64,000 nt of DNA, from contig NZ_AP019829.2 in assembly GCF_007990545.2 (NCBI RefSeq), forward strand, positions 310,001 through 374,000, read 5' to 3'. The translations under genes and the position numbers were made by a program. This document shows positions 8,279-16,900 of this stretch, one piece after another; positions within the stretch are counted from its first letter, which is position 1, and each line of letters begins with the position of its first letter. The stretch comes from Leptotrichia wadei. GTDB taxonomy: Bacteria; Fusobacteriota; Fusobacteriia; Fusobacteriales; Leptotrichiaceae. The notes beneath the pieces were generated by a model. That model saw nothing but the letters and a program-made list of their open reading frames with translations, did no database searches and had not been told where the DNA came from.

Positions 8279-9934
8279 ATGAATAAAAAGGCAGTTCCAG
8301 TAGGGGTGGAAAATTTTGAAAGAATAATAAAAGATGGATATTATTATGTGGATAAATCATTATTAATAGAAAAAATACTTGAAAATAGAACTCCTGTAAC
8401 ACTTTTTACAAGACCAAGAAGATTTGGAAAAACGCTTAATATGTCAATGATTAAATATTTTTTTGATGTCAAAAATAAAGATGAGAATAAAACACTTTTT
8501 GAAAATTTAAAAATATCTGATAGTAAATATATGAGTGAACAAGGAAAATATCCTGTAATATTTATTTCGTTAAAGGATTTGAAAGCGGATACTTGGGAAA
8601 TGTGTCGTTTAGAAATAAAAAAAGTAATTTCAAAACTTTATCGTGAATTTCAATATATTACAGAGAAGATGGATGAAGATGATAAAGAGATATATAATTC
8701 CATTAAAAATAGAAAAAATGATATTGATCTCAATACTTCACTGGAACTTTTGTCTGATTTTCTTTGTGAATATTATGGGAAAAAAGTAATAGTTTTGATA
8801 GATGAATATGATTCTCCAATAATAAATGCTTTTGATAAAGGTTATTACAATGAAACGATAGAATTTTTTCAAGTATTTTATAGTTCTGCATTAAAGACAA
8901 ATGATTCATTGAAATATGGCATTCTTACGGGAATAACAAGGATTATAAAGGAAGGAATTTTTTCAGGATTAAACAACCTTTATGTGAATACTGTACTTAG
9001 CAAAAATTATGCAGAATACTTTGGGCTTTTGGAAAGCGAAGTAATTGAAATGCTTGATTACTTTAATATGAAATATAAAATTGAAGAAGTGAGAAGCTGG
9101 TACAACGGCTATCTTTTTGGAAATGAGCAAATATACAATCCATGGTCTATTGTCAATTATTTAAGAGAAAAAGAAATAAAATCATACTGGGCAAATGTTT
9201 CTGGAAATACACTTTTAGAAAATATGCTTGAGAATGCTGGAGAAAGTGTTTATGCTGATTTAAAGAAATTTACTGACGGAGAAAGCATTGAAAAATATAT
9301 TTCGGATGGGACTACAATAAAAAGTCTTTTGAGTAATGATGATGAGATTTGGCAGTTGTTTTTATACAGCGGGTATTTGACAAAAGCTGAAAAACAGGCA
9401 GAAAGAACAGAATCCAAAAATACTTATAATTTAAAAATACCGAACAGAGAAATAAGAAGTTATTTTGGAGATTTATTTTTGAATAGATTTTTTGGAACAG
9501 AAGTAAAGACAAAGACTTTAATAAAAGCTCTTGAAAATGGAGATATTAGAAAATTTGAGAAAACATTGAGTGAAATAATGATAAACATGTTAAGCCATTT
9601 TGATTTAGACAGTGAAATGGAAAAAATTTATCAGGTATTTATGATAGGGCTTGTAGGATTTCTTATGGGAAGATATGAAATTATCTCAAATAATGAGAGC
9701 GGATATGGAAGATATGATTTGGCGATGATACCAATAAAAAGCAATGAGAAGGCATATCTTATGGAATTTAAAATTTCAAAGACTGAAAAAGGAATGAGAG
9801 CAAAGGCAGAAGAGGCTTTGAAGCAGATAGATAAGAAAAAGTATGATACAAGGTTGAAGGCTAGAGGAATAATGAATATTTTGAAGATTGGGATAGCGTT
9901 TTATGGTAAAAGTGTGAAGGTTGTTAGTAAATAA
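8279..9934 (+). CDS. AAA-ATPase-like protein with C-terminal PD-(D/E)XK nuclease domain
   Basis: A 551-residue protein of the AAA-ATPase_like / PDDEXK_9 architecture. Near residue 45 is the Walker A-like TRPRRFGKT, near 168-173 the Walker B VLIDEYDSP, then the family segments WYNGY-FG and NPWSI around 275-300. The C-terminal nuclease-like block has YGRYDLAMIP and, about 15 residues on, MEFKISK, the D and E-x-K of the PD-(D/E)XK fold. The family is abundant in Fusobacteria, Bacteroides and Clostridia; proposed roles are DNA binding/cleavage or mobile defence, none firmly established. A paralogue lies at 29604-31310. It looks intact although surrounded by broken genes. Confidence 0.85.
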   Translation: MNKKAVPVGVENFERIIKDGYYYVDKSLLIEKILENRTPVTLFTRPRRFGKTLNMSMIKYFFDVKNKDENKTLFENLKISDSKYMSEQGKYPVIFISLKDLKADTWEMCRLEIKKVISKLYREFQYITEKMDEDDKEIYNSIKNRKNDIDLNTSLELLSDFLCEYYGKKVIVLIDEYDSPIINAFDKGYYNETIEFFQVFYSSALKTNDSLKYGILTGITRIIKEGIFSGLNNLYVNTVLSKNYAEYFGLLESEVIEMLDYFNMKYKIEEVRSWYNGYLFGNEQIYNPWSIVNYLREKEIKSYWANVSGNTLLENMLENAGESVYADLKKFTDGESIEKYISDGTTIKSLLSNDDEIWQLFLYSGYLTKAEKQAERTESKNTYNLKIPNREIRSYFGDLFLNRFFGTEVKTKTLIKALENGDIRKFEKTLSEIMINMLSHFDLDSEMEKIYQVFMIGLVGFLMGRYEIISNNESGYGRYDLAMIPIKSNEKAYLMEFKISKTEKGMRAKAEEALKQIDKKKYDTRLKARGIMNILKIGIAFYGKSVKVVSK

Positions 9935-9976
9935 AAGTTAGAAATTAAAATCAAATTTCAAAAATTTGCAATTTAG

Positions 9977-10399
9977 AACGTAAAAGGACAAGGAGAAGAA
10001 ATTTTATTAGAAAAGGAAAGCATCTTGGATGTTAAATTTCTTTCAGAATCACCTGATGATTCAAATGCAAGAGCAGCTGATTTAGGAATTATTCTTGAAA
10101 TCAAAGGAAAAATTTTGGCAGTTGCAAATGGAGATGCTGAAGATGATACAAGAAAGGTTGCTCAATGGTCATTAGTACCTGCTGAATCAAGCGACGCATA
10201 CAGAACTGTGGCATTAGAAGTAATATCTGCAGGGCAAATGGTAAGAAAAATTGATATGACAAATGCGTTTGTTGTTGATTACGAAGAATCTTATGGAGAT
10301 CAAGCAGGAACTGGAACATTCTCGTTGAAAATCAAACAGAAAAAAGAGAAAGTTAAGGAAGTTGCAATTGAAGGTGGATATGCTGCTCAGGAAGCATAA
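9977..10399 (+). pseudogene. Hcp/TssD-like tube protein, 5'-truncated
   Basis: The frame is open after a TAG at 9974 and lacks an ATG; the only in-frame start (TTG 10025) has no good ribosome site. The C-terminal half (residues about 75-125: RTVALEVISAG, KIDMTNAFVVDY, GTFSLKIKQKK) is an Hcp-like beta-barrel end and aligns with the tail of the larger Hcp-like protein at 12676-13569 (FELYFPKMYVSGF, GYFELELKQ). Hcp forms the inner tube of contractile injection systems and also chaperones small effectors. The first strands appear to have been lost at a junction just after the AAA-ATPase gene. Confidence 0.6.
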
Positions 10400-10460
10400 T
10401 GTGACACAAGGAGGTAGACAATCCCGTCTATCTCCTTTTATTTTTATAGGAGGAAAAACA

Positions 10461-11030
10461 TTGATATACATAAAAATTATTAACCTATTAATATTTTTTT
10501 CTATATTTGTTAATATAAAACCAAATATTTTTATTATTATAATATTAACAATATTTTTTTCAATAATAAATTCTATGAAAAAATCAGATTTAAAACTTTA
10601 TATTGATAAAGAATTATTAATATTTCAGATAATAACCTCATTTTTTTTGTATAGGAAAACTAATTTTTTTGAAATAGATATGAAATCTTACATGTTTTAT
10701 TTTTATAATTATGCAAAACTATTATTTTTAGGTATAAATATAGCAATGATAATTTATTTTTTTAAAAGAAAAACAAAAGATTTTTATTATTACTATTTTT
10801 ATATAATATTTTTATTTCTTTTAATATTTGAAAATAGATTTGATATATCTTTTCTTTCATTATTGGAATTTTTTATTCATATAATAGATTTGCTATATTC
10901 ACAGTACTTGTTAGATTTAATAATGTTATTTATAATAATAAAATTTTGTGTAGTAAAAAAAAGTAAGAATAGTTTATATTTATTTCTTTTATTAAATATA
11001 TATATAAAATTAAAAATATTTATTGTTTAA
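10461..11030 (+). CDS. Multi-pass membrane protein, hypothetical (candidate immunity protein)
   Basis: A 189-residue protein starting at TTG 10461, 6 bases after AGGAGG. A longer frame opens at 10362 but overlaps the previous gene. The sequence is extremely rich in Phe, Ile, Leu and Tyr, with about five to six predicted membrane segments and short basic loops. No motif is recognised. It is sandwiched between an Hcp-like fragment and a candidate effector, the position where T6SS loci often keep immunity proteins; that role is inferred only from the neighbourhood. Confidence 0.6.
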   Translation: MIYIKIINLLIFFSIFVNIKPNIFIIIILTIFFSIINSMKKSDLKLYIDKELLIFQIITSFFLYRKTNFFEIDMKSYMFYFYNYAKLLFLGINIAMIIYFFKRKTKDFYYYYFYIIFLFLLIFENRFDISFLSLLEFFIHIIDLLYSQYLLDLIMLFIIIKFCVVKKSKNSLYLFLLLNIYIKLKIFIV

Positions 11031-11043
11031 GGAGGATAATTTT

Positions 11044-11828
11044 TTGAGTAATAAGAAAGAAGAAACAAATAATTTTGTAAAGAGAAAAGGTACAAAAGAT
11101 GAAAATAATGATATAAAAATGAGTAAACTAAATATTTCATTGAAAGAAAAGGATGCAAATTTTTTAATTAAAATAATTGTTAATGAAGTGTTAAAAGTAG
11201 CATCGCCTGTATCTGTTGCGGCTAAATGTTTAAGATATTATTTGGCATATCCTTTGCGTATATCCAACCAGAAATATAAAGCTGGACAATTATTAGGATT
11301 ACCAAAAGGGAAATTATACGATATATGTAAAAAAATATATCCTGAACCAAGAGATTATTTGTCCTTAGGTTATAGTTTTTGGAAAAGAGGAGATTTAAAT
11401 ATACATATAGATATTGTAAAAAACTATTTAATTAATAATGTAAGATGGGCTCATAATAATAATAATATTCCAAAAGAGAAAATACTTTCATTTTATAGTT
11501 ATAGAGAAGTTAAAAGTTTTTTTAGAGATAAGGATAGAACAAATAAAGCTGCAGCAACAGATTTGTATTATGCAATTGGGGATGGAAATCATTTATTTGG
11601 AAAAGTTCATACTATTGATATGAAGAGAAGAAGGTTTCAAATACTATTAGTTTTATTTGACGAATATAATTGGGATAACAGTGCTACTTATTTTATGAAG
11701 ATAAAAAAAATACGAATGATCCATATTTGCTATCAGTAGAAACAAAATGGTTTAAAGAATTAGAAAGGAAACAATTAGCAAAACCTTTTATAACATTTTT
11801 CATTGATCCAATAACGGTAAGTTATTAA
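11044..11828 (+). pseudogene. Candidate injected effector, frameshifted near its C-terminus
   Basis: Translation probably starts at TTG 11044, 8 bases after AAGGAGG. The first frame runs to about residue 215; a one-base loss at 11691-11694 (TTTT where TTTTT is expected) then truncates it. In the -1 frame the protein continues through TNDPYLLSVETKWFKELER to a stop at 11828, giving about 261 residues. The C-terminal region has an AxGDGxxxFG segment followed by a hydrophobic strand and DEYNWD; a similar glycine strand plus D-x-Y-x-[FW]-D pattern occurs in several bacterial toxin domains including colicin-M-like ones, but the match is too loose to name it. No signal peptide is seen. It follows the membrane protein by 13 bases. 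Confidence 0.5.
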
Positions 11829-11863
11829 AAAATATTTAAAACGAAAGGAATTATTTTAAAGGA

Positions 11864-12639
11864 ATGTTTATAAATAAATATCCAGTTTTTAAAAAAGGAA
11901 ATGTGCTGGAAAAGGAAGATTTAGATTTATTAAGGGATAACCCGCTTGAAGTATTGAGCTTGATGTATTCTGACAAAAGTAATGGAATAATAAAAGGGTT
12001 CGACTTGATACCCAATTACAGCGAGAGAATAGTGACAATTACAAAAGGAATGGCAAAATGCAACGGGGAACTTTTTTGGATGAAGGAAGATTATATATTT
12101 GATATGCCAAAACAAGAGGAACGATATATATTAAAACTTAAATTAGTGTCAAATATAGAAGAAAGAAAATATTATGTAAGGGAAGGACGTTTTGTGCTGG
12201 AGCTTGGTGAAAATGTTAATGAAGATGAAATTGAGATAACAAGGTTTATCACAAGAGAAGGGGCTGAATTGAGGAATGATTATCAAAATTTCAGAGATTT
12301 GAGAAGAGATTTTAACTTGATGGAGATTATAAATACAAAATATTCTTCAGCACATAAATGGGGAACTTTTCATCCACATGTATTAAAACTATGGGGAAAG
12401 GAAGTTTCGAAAATCTTGATATTTTTGATATAAATTTCTATGTAACCTGTCTACAGCAGGATGTTATAGAACGAGATGTTATAACTTCATATATAAATGC
12501 AAAACTTAATTTGACAGATGAAAATTATACAAATGAACAAATGTTCAGACATTTATTGACAATATTAGATAATTTAGGAACAGAAAGAAAAAAAGTTGAG
12601 AAAAAACGAATAATACCTAGAAAAATAATAGTAGAATAA
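11864..12639 (+). pseudogene. Injection-system-associated conserved protein, frameshifted
   Basis: Two frames overlap and join at about 12393-12397 (GGGG run): the first ends in HPHVLKLWG and the -1 frame continues as KGSFENLDIFDINFYV to the stop at 12639. Joined, they encode about 258 residues. The N-terminal part has an IKGFDLIPNY...VTITKGMAKCNGELFW segment, a strand-rich pattern found in tail-fibre- or baseplate-associated proteins of phage-like particles, and the C-terminal part is helical. It lies directly upstream of an Hcp-like gene. The family is not one I can name. Confidence 0.5.
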
Positions 12640-12675
12640 AAATTTAAATAAAAGAAATAAACAGGAGGAAAAATT

Positions 12676-13569
12676 ATGAAATTTAGAGTAAGTATAGCTG
12701 GAGGAAGTAACAATACATCAAATAATCCATTTGGAGGACTTGGTAATGTTTCGGTTCCAAGTGTGGCAATGAACTTTGTATCAAATGGAGAAAATAAAAA
12801 TCCAATTTCAAATGCAATGGGAGGACTGACACAGCAAGGCGGAGTAATTCTTTCAAGTGATGAAATACTGGAAGTATCTTACAGCACAAACCCAATATAT
12901 GGTGAAACGATGAGTGCTTCTCAAAGCCAAGTGACATTAAGAATTGTAGGAAGACTACTTCCCACAGCTTCGGAAAACAATAGTCCTGAAGATGAAGGCG
13001 AAGGGATAGTTAGCGGAATAATGGGAACACTTGGTATGGGAACATTATTTAACCAATATAAAAGTGTAAAACACTTATTTGACAAAGATAACGAAGCAGG
13101 AGAAGAACTTCCAGAAGCCTCGTTAAGCAGCAACCTTTTATCATCAAGCGGAATTACTGAACCAGTCGCTAAAAAAGCAAAAGAAAGCAGTAAAAGCAAA
13201 CTTGTTTCTCAAGTTTTAGGAGTAAGCTCAACACTGCCAATGACAAATTCATTTACAAATGGCATAGGAAACAGTCTGAAAGGAATGTTCGGAGGACTTG
13301 GAAATTTTGGAGAAAGTAATTTATATGATCAAAATAAGCAGAATGTGAAAGAATTATCATTGTGGGCGATGACTTACGGAGATGAAAAATCAACTAGGGA
13401 TGTAATGGTGCAGACAGATTTAGGGGGAGGGAAGACGTTTGAACTTTATTTTCCTAAAATGTATGTTTCTGGTTTTGATCAAAGATTTAATACTAGAGCT
13501 GGAGAAGGATATTTTGAATTAGAATTAAAACAGACAGCTTTCAATGAAAGTGATATAAATTTAAATTAA
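12676..13569 (+). CDS. Hcp-like tube protein with long insertion (contractile injection system)
   Basis: A 297-residue protein with a perfect AGGAGG site before the ATG. Residues 1-100 are strand-rich (GGVILSSDEILEVSYS..., then QSQVTLRIVGRL). Residues about 100-215 are a low-complexity Gly/Ser/Asn-rich insertion. Residues 220-297 form an Hcp-like C-terminal barrel half (SLWAMTYGDEKSTRDV, KTFELYFPKMYVSGF, GEGYFELELKQ). Classical Hcp is about 160-170 residues, so this would be an extended version. The family call comes from the C-terminal pattern shared with the 9977-10399 fragment and from linkage to VgrG-like and Tae4-like genes. Its last 383 bp are duplicated at 15343-15725. Confidence 0.6.
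   Translation: MKFRVSIAGGSNNTSNNPFGGLGNVSVPSVAMNFVSNGENKNPISNAMGGLTQQGGVILSSDEILEVSYSTNPIYGETMSASQSQVTLRIVGRLLPTASENNSPEDEGEGIVSGIMGTLGMGTLFNQYKSVKHLFDKDNEAGEELPEASLSSNLLSSSGITEPVAKKAKESSKSKLVSQVLGVSSTLPMTNSFTNGIGNSLKGMFGGLGNFGESNLYDQNKQNVKELSLWAMTYGDEKSTRDVMVQTDLGGGKTFELYFPKMYVSGFDQRFNTRAGEGYFELELKQTAFNESDINLN
13187..13569 (+). repeat. 383-bp direct repeat, copy 1 (3' part of the Hcp-like gene)
   Basis: The partner is 15343-15725, at an offset of 2156 bases with no insertion or deletion. The first three quarters differ by scattered single bases only, while the last 36 codons differ strongly. This suggests an older duplication with selection or exchange at the 3' end. Confidence 0.88.
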
Positions 13570-13585
13570 AAGGAAGTTATAGCAT

Positions 13586-14275
13586 ATGAATAGAAAAGGT
13601 AAAATAACAGCAATAGAAATTAATGAAATAAAAAATGCTTTAAAGTATGGTTATATACATTATAGAGAATTAGATAGTTTTTTTAGAAATAATCTTTTAG
13701 GCTCAGATCCATTAATGATAAGGACTTATGTTGAAGAAATTACATTTAAAGTAGTAAAAACTATAGAAGATAATATAAACCCAACTAAACTTCCTGATAA
13801 TGCTACGAGAAATTATTATTATAAACTATACCAATATATTAAAAGATCAGGTACAATTTTTAGAATCATAGATGATGATGATAAATTAAGAGAAGTAAGA
13901 AACGGTCGAGAAGTTTATGAACATTTATCTTATTTATTGGCAGAAGGGAAATATAATAAAGAAGTTAGAAAGAGTAATAAAATAACCAAAATTATTCAAA
14001 GCATTATAGAAAAAGGTTTACAAGAAATGCAAAAAAAAGTTTCTTCATTTGTTTTTGGGCTTTTAGAAATAAAAGAAGTAGAAAACCAAAGAGATTTATT
14101 AATAATTTATGTATTATCTACTTTATCAGTTGATCAAAAAGAGATAGAAAGAATAATAAAAGAACTAGATTCAGAATTAAGAAAAGGAAAAGATGCTAAT
14201 AACAATAATAAATATTTATTTCAAAGACGGATTCTTATAAAAATATTAGATATATATAAAAATTTTTTGAATTAA
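13586..14275 (+). CDS. Hypothetical helical protein (candidate effector cargo)
   Basis: A 229-residue, mostly helical soluble protein without signal peptide or recognised motif. It begins 16 bases after the Hcp-like gene with its own AGGAAG site, so the two are probably translated together. It is followed immediately by two membrane-anchored paralogues. The order tube - cytosolic protein - exported small proteins resembles tube-linked effector/immunity cassettes, so a cargo role is possible. This is purely contextual. Confidence 0.55.
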   Translation: MNRKGKITAIEINEIKNALKYGYIHYRELDSFFRNNLLGSDPLMIRTYVEEITFKVVKTIEDNINPTKLPDNATRNYYYKLYQYIKRSGTIFRIIDDDDKLREVRNGREVYEHLSYLLAEGKYNKEVRKSNKITKIIQSIIEKGLQEMQKKVSSFVFGLLEIKEVENQRDLLIIYVLSTLSVDQKEIERIIKELDSELRKGKDANNNNKYLFQRRILIKILDIYKNFLN

Positions 14276-14288
14276 GAGGAAATATAAT

Positions 14289-14723
14289 ATGAAAAAATGT
14301 ATAACTATAGTATTAATTTTTTTCTCATTAATTATTGTATTTATAATTAGAGAAAAACAAAATAATATAAAATGTAAAATAAATTCATTAGAAGAAGAAA
14401 AAGAATATTACTTTAATTCGTATCAAGAACTTAAAAAGAAAAATATAAAGTTATACAAGTTAGACGATAACCAAAATTTGGTGGAAGTAAAAAGTAGCTG
14501 GGATATCATAGTTTCTTTAGGAATGATTCTAAGTTATGGTGAAAGTAAACGAAATTTTTTTGATTCTAAAAAAGTTGTTTTAAGTAAAATGTTGGGGTTA
14601 GAAAAAAATGAAAAAAATATTTTAATTTATATTCCAAAAGAAAAAGAAAAAGATATACTTTCTAAAGCTTCGAAATATCAAAAAATGAATGCATGTAGTC
14701 TAATGGAAATATTAAAAAACTAA
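14289..14723 (+). CDS. Membrane-anchored hypothetical protein, tandem paralogue 1 (candidate immunity)
   Basis: 144 residues: an N-terminal hydrophobic anchor at about 5-22 (ITIVLIFFSLIIVFII), then a soluble domain predicted to lie on the outer face of the inner membrane. It shares layout and motifs with the next gene (YYFNSYQELKKKNIKLYKLDD here; EYYQKNYKIFKERNIKFYIDD there; both end in C-x-L-[MV]-E-[IV]-L-K). Tandem divergent copies of a periplasm-facing protein next to an Hcp-like gene are typical of immunity genes. No known family is recognised. Confidence 0.6.
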   Translation: MKKCITIVLIFFSLIIVFIIREKQNNIKCKINSLEEEKEYYFNSYQELKKKNIKLYKLDDNQNLVEVKSSWDIIVSLGMILSYGESKRNFFDSKKVVLSKMLGLEKNEKNILIYIPKEKEKDILSKASKYQKMNACSLMEILKN

Positions 14724-14738
14724 AAGAGGAAATCAACT

Positions 14739-15215
14739 ATGAATAAATTTTTTAAATTAACATTATTGTTTGTTTCCATTATTGTGGTTATCTTACTTTA
14801 TAAAAATCATTCAAAAAGAGTAAAAGTAAATGTGTCCGATTGCCCAAATAATCGCTATATGGCAAACAGAAAAGAATACTACCAAAAAAATTATAAAATT
14901 TTTAAGGAAAGGAACATAAAATTTTATATAGATGATGAAAATGGAAAAATGCGAGAAATTACTAATCAAGATGAGTTTTTTACTTCATTAAGAGAAGCCA
15001 AAGATTATGCTTATGAAATAGTTGGGAAAAAATGGTTTTATACAAAAAGAAAGTTATTTGGGATAGCATTTGGAATTGATAAGGAAGCAAAAATAAAATA
15101 TATTTTAGTACCAGAAGAAGAAAAGAAAAATATATTAAAAAATATAGACAAATATCCTGAAAAGAATATAGAAAATAGATGTGTATTAGTAGAAGTGTTA
15201 AAAGGTAATTATTAA
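14739..15215 (+). CDS. Membrane-anchored hypothetical protein, tandem paralogue 2 (candidate immunity)
   Basis: 158 residues with an N-terminal anchor at about 6-22 (KLTLLFVSIIVVILLY) and a soluble domain related to the preceding gene. It carries extra Cys residues (DCPNNRY, NRCVLVEVL) that could form a disulfide outside the cytoplasm. It starts 15 bases after its paralogue, so the pair probably arose by tandem duplication and forms one transcription unit with the Hcp-like gene. Confidence 0.6.
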   Translation: MNKFFKLTLLFVSIIVVILLYKNHSKRVKVNVSDCPNNRYMANRKEYYQKNYKIFKERNIKFYIDDENGKMREITNQDEFFTSLREAKDYAYEIVGKKWFYTKRKLFGIAFGIDKEAKIKYILVPEEEKKNILKNIDKYPEKNIENRCVLVEVLKGNY

Positions 15216-15294
15216 GAATATTAGAACTAAAATTAACTTTGGATTTTAAATTAAAAAGTAAAAATGAAATATTAAAACTGAAAAGGGAGAATAT

Positions 15295-15375
15295 ATGACA
15301 GATTATTATAAAATACTAGGTGTTTCAGAAGATGCTGATGCAGCAGTAAAAGCAAACTTGTTTCTCAAGTATTAG
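15295..15375 (+). pseudogene. J-domain protein, N-terminal stub fused out of frame to Hcp-like sequence
   Basis: The first 16 codons ([16 protein letters not shown]) match the start of the intact J-domain gene at 17546 base for base except for isolated changes (offset 2251). At 15343 the sequence switches to the 3' part of the Hcp-like gene, in a different frame, and stops after 26 codons. The switch occurs at a shared GCA trinucleotide. A ribosome site (AAAGGGAG) is still present. It is a recombination scar, not a functional gene. Confidence 0.85.
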
Positions 15376-15725
15376 GAGTAAGCTCAACATTGCCAATGAC
15401 AAATTCGTTTACAAATGGAATAGGAAATAGCCTAAAAGGAATGTTTGGAGGACTTGGAAATTTCGGAGAAAGCAATTTATATGATCAAAATAAGCAGAAT
15501 GTGAAAGAGCTATCATTGTGGGCAATGACTTACGGAGATGAAAAATCAACTAGAGATGTAATGGTGCAGACAGATTTGGGAGGAGGAAAGACGTTTGAGC
15601 TTTATTTTCCTAAAATGTATGTGGATAGTTTTAATCAAAGTTTTAGTGTTAGAGGTGGAGAAGGGTATTTTGTTTTAAATTTAAAACAAACAGGATTTAA
15701 TGAAGATAATAATACTTTAAAATAA
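15343..15725 (+). pseudogene. Hcp-like C-terminal fragment (repeat copy 2)
   Basis: This is copy 2 of the 383-bp repeat. It encodes the last 127 residues of the Hcp-like protein and lacks the N-terminal barrel half. An in-frame TTG at 15390 could start a 111-residue product, but no ribosome site is visible. The end (MYVDSFNQSFSVRGGEGYFVLNLKQ) differs from copy 1 at about half the positions over the last 35 residues, so it may carry an alternative C-terminal variant stored as a silent cassette. Confidence 0.75.
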
Positions 15726-15752
15726 AAATTATAAAAGTAATGGAGATAAGTG

Positions 15753-16898
15753 ATGAAAATTAGAAAAATATTAATAAAAAATATAATTATAATATTATCT
15801 ATTTTAATTTTTTTTATTAATTGTACTAAAAAAATAAATAATAAGAATTTAGAAAAAAGAAATAGTACAGTAGATTTAAAAGAAAAGTATTTAAATTATG
15901 GAATAGATTTAGAAAATGTAAAAGATAATTTAGTGATATTAAAAAAAATAAATAATAATTATTTTATAAATTTTAAAGATCCTATTTTAGTAACTTGTAA
16001 ATATAATAATAATAATATTGAAAAAATTTTTTTTGAAAATGTTAATTTAAACGAAATTTATAATATTGATTGTATTTCAAATTATGATAAGAATAGAGAA
16101 TATTTAAAATGGTTTATTAATTTAAAAAGTATAGAAAATTATGAATCCAAAGATTTAAAAAATTTACCTCCTAAACTAAAAAAACAAATAGAAACAATAT
16201 CAATTGATGAGTTCTATAGAGGAGATACCTTTGATATTAATGAAATTATTGAGTTTAAAAATTTAAAAAATATTGCAGTGGCAGATAAAAAATTAAAAAA
16301 CTTTAATAAAATGGAAAATTTTTTAGAAATAGAAGAAATTAATTTAGATTCAGTAGAAATAGTAGATAGTGATTTAAGTATTTTTGATAATAAGTTAAAT
16401 AATTTTACTAAATTGATGAAGTTTAAAATTTTTGATGTGAAAGAATTTAAAAACATAAACATATTAAATAATTCCCCTAATTTAAAAATTTTAAACATTG
16501 CTGGAGTTGAAAACATCAAAGATATAGATATTTTAAAAAATTTTAAAAATTTAGAAGAAGTTGATATTTCTAATAATAAAATAAGTGATATTTCTCCATT
16601 AAAAAATTCTAAAAATATTAGAATACTATCAATAAGTAATAATTTAGTTAAGGATATTGAGGTAATAAAAAATTTTAAAAATTTAAAAGAAATTTATATT
16701 CCTCACAATAAAATAAAAGATTTAACTCCCTTGAAATCTTTAGAATTTTTAGAATACATTCTTTTAGATGATAAAATAAGTATAACAGAAATTAAAAAAA
16801 ATTTACCTAAAAGATTATATAAAAATGCAAAAATATACACAGATGACGCTGCCTATTTAGGATTAATAGAAGTGTCTTATGAAAAAGGAGAAAATTAA
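15753..16898 (+). CDS. Leucine-rich-repeat lipoprotein
   Basis: A 381-residue protein starting at ATG 15753 (GTG 15750 is possible). The signal peptide ends in a lipobox-like LIFFINC, Cys at about residue 25. From about residue 170 to 350 there are internalin-type leucine-rich repeats of about 22 residues, for example LKNLEEVDISNNKISDISPL and LKEIYIPHNKIKDLTPL. It is likely an envelope-anchored binding protein. It ends 2 bases before the Tae4-like amidase gene, so the two are co-transcribed; it could be the amidase's immunity partner or an unrelated surface protein. Codon use is extremely AT-rich. Confidence 0.75.
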   Translation: MKIRKILIKNIIIILSILIFFINCTKKINNKNLEKRNSTVDLKEKYLNYGIDLENVKDNLVILKKINNNYFINFKDPILVTCKYNNNNIEKIFFENVNLNEIYNIDCISNYDKNREYLKWFINLKSIENYESKDLKNLPPKLKKQIETISIDEFYRGDTFDINEIIEFKNLKNIAVADKKLKNFNKMENFLEIEEINLDSVEIVDSDLSIFDNKLNNFTKLMKFKIFDVKEFKNINILNNSPNLKILNIAGVENIKDIDILKNFKNLEEVDISNNKISDISPLKNSKNIRILSISNNLVKDIEVIKNFKNLKEIYIPHNKIKDLTPLKSLEFLEYILLDDKISITEIKKNLPKRLYKNAKIYTDDAAYLGLIEVSYEKGEN

Positions 16899-16900
16899 AA

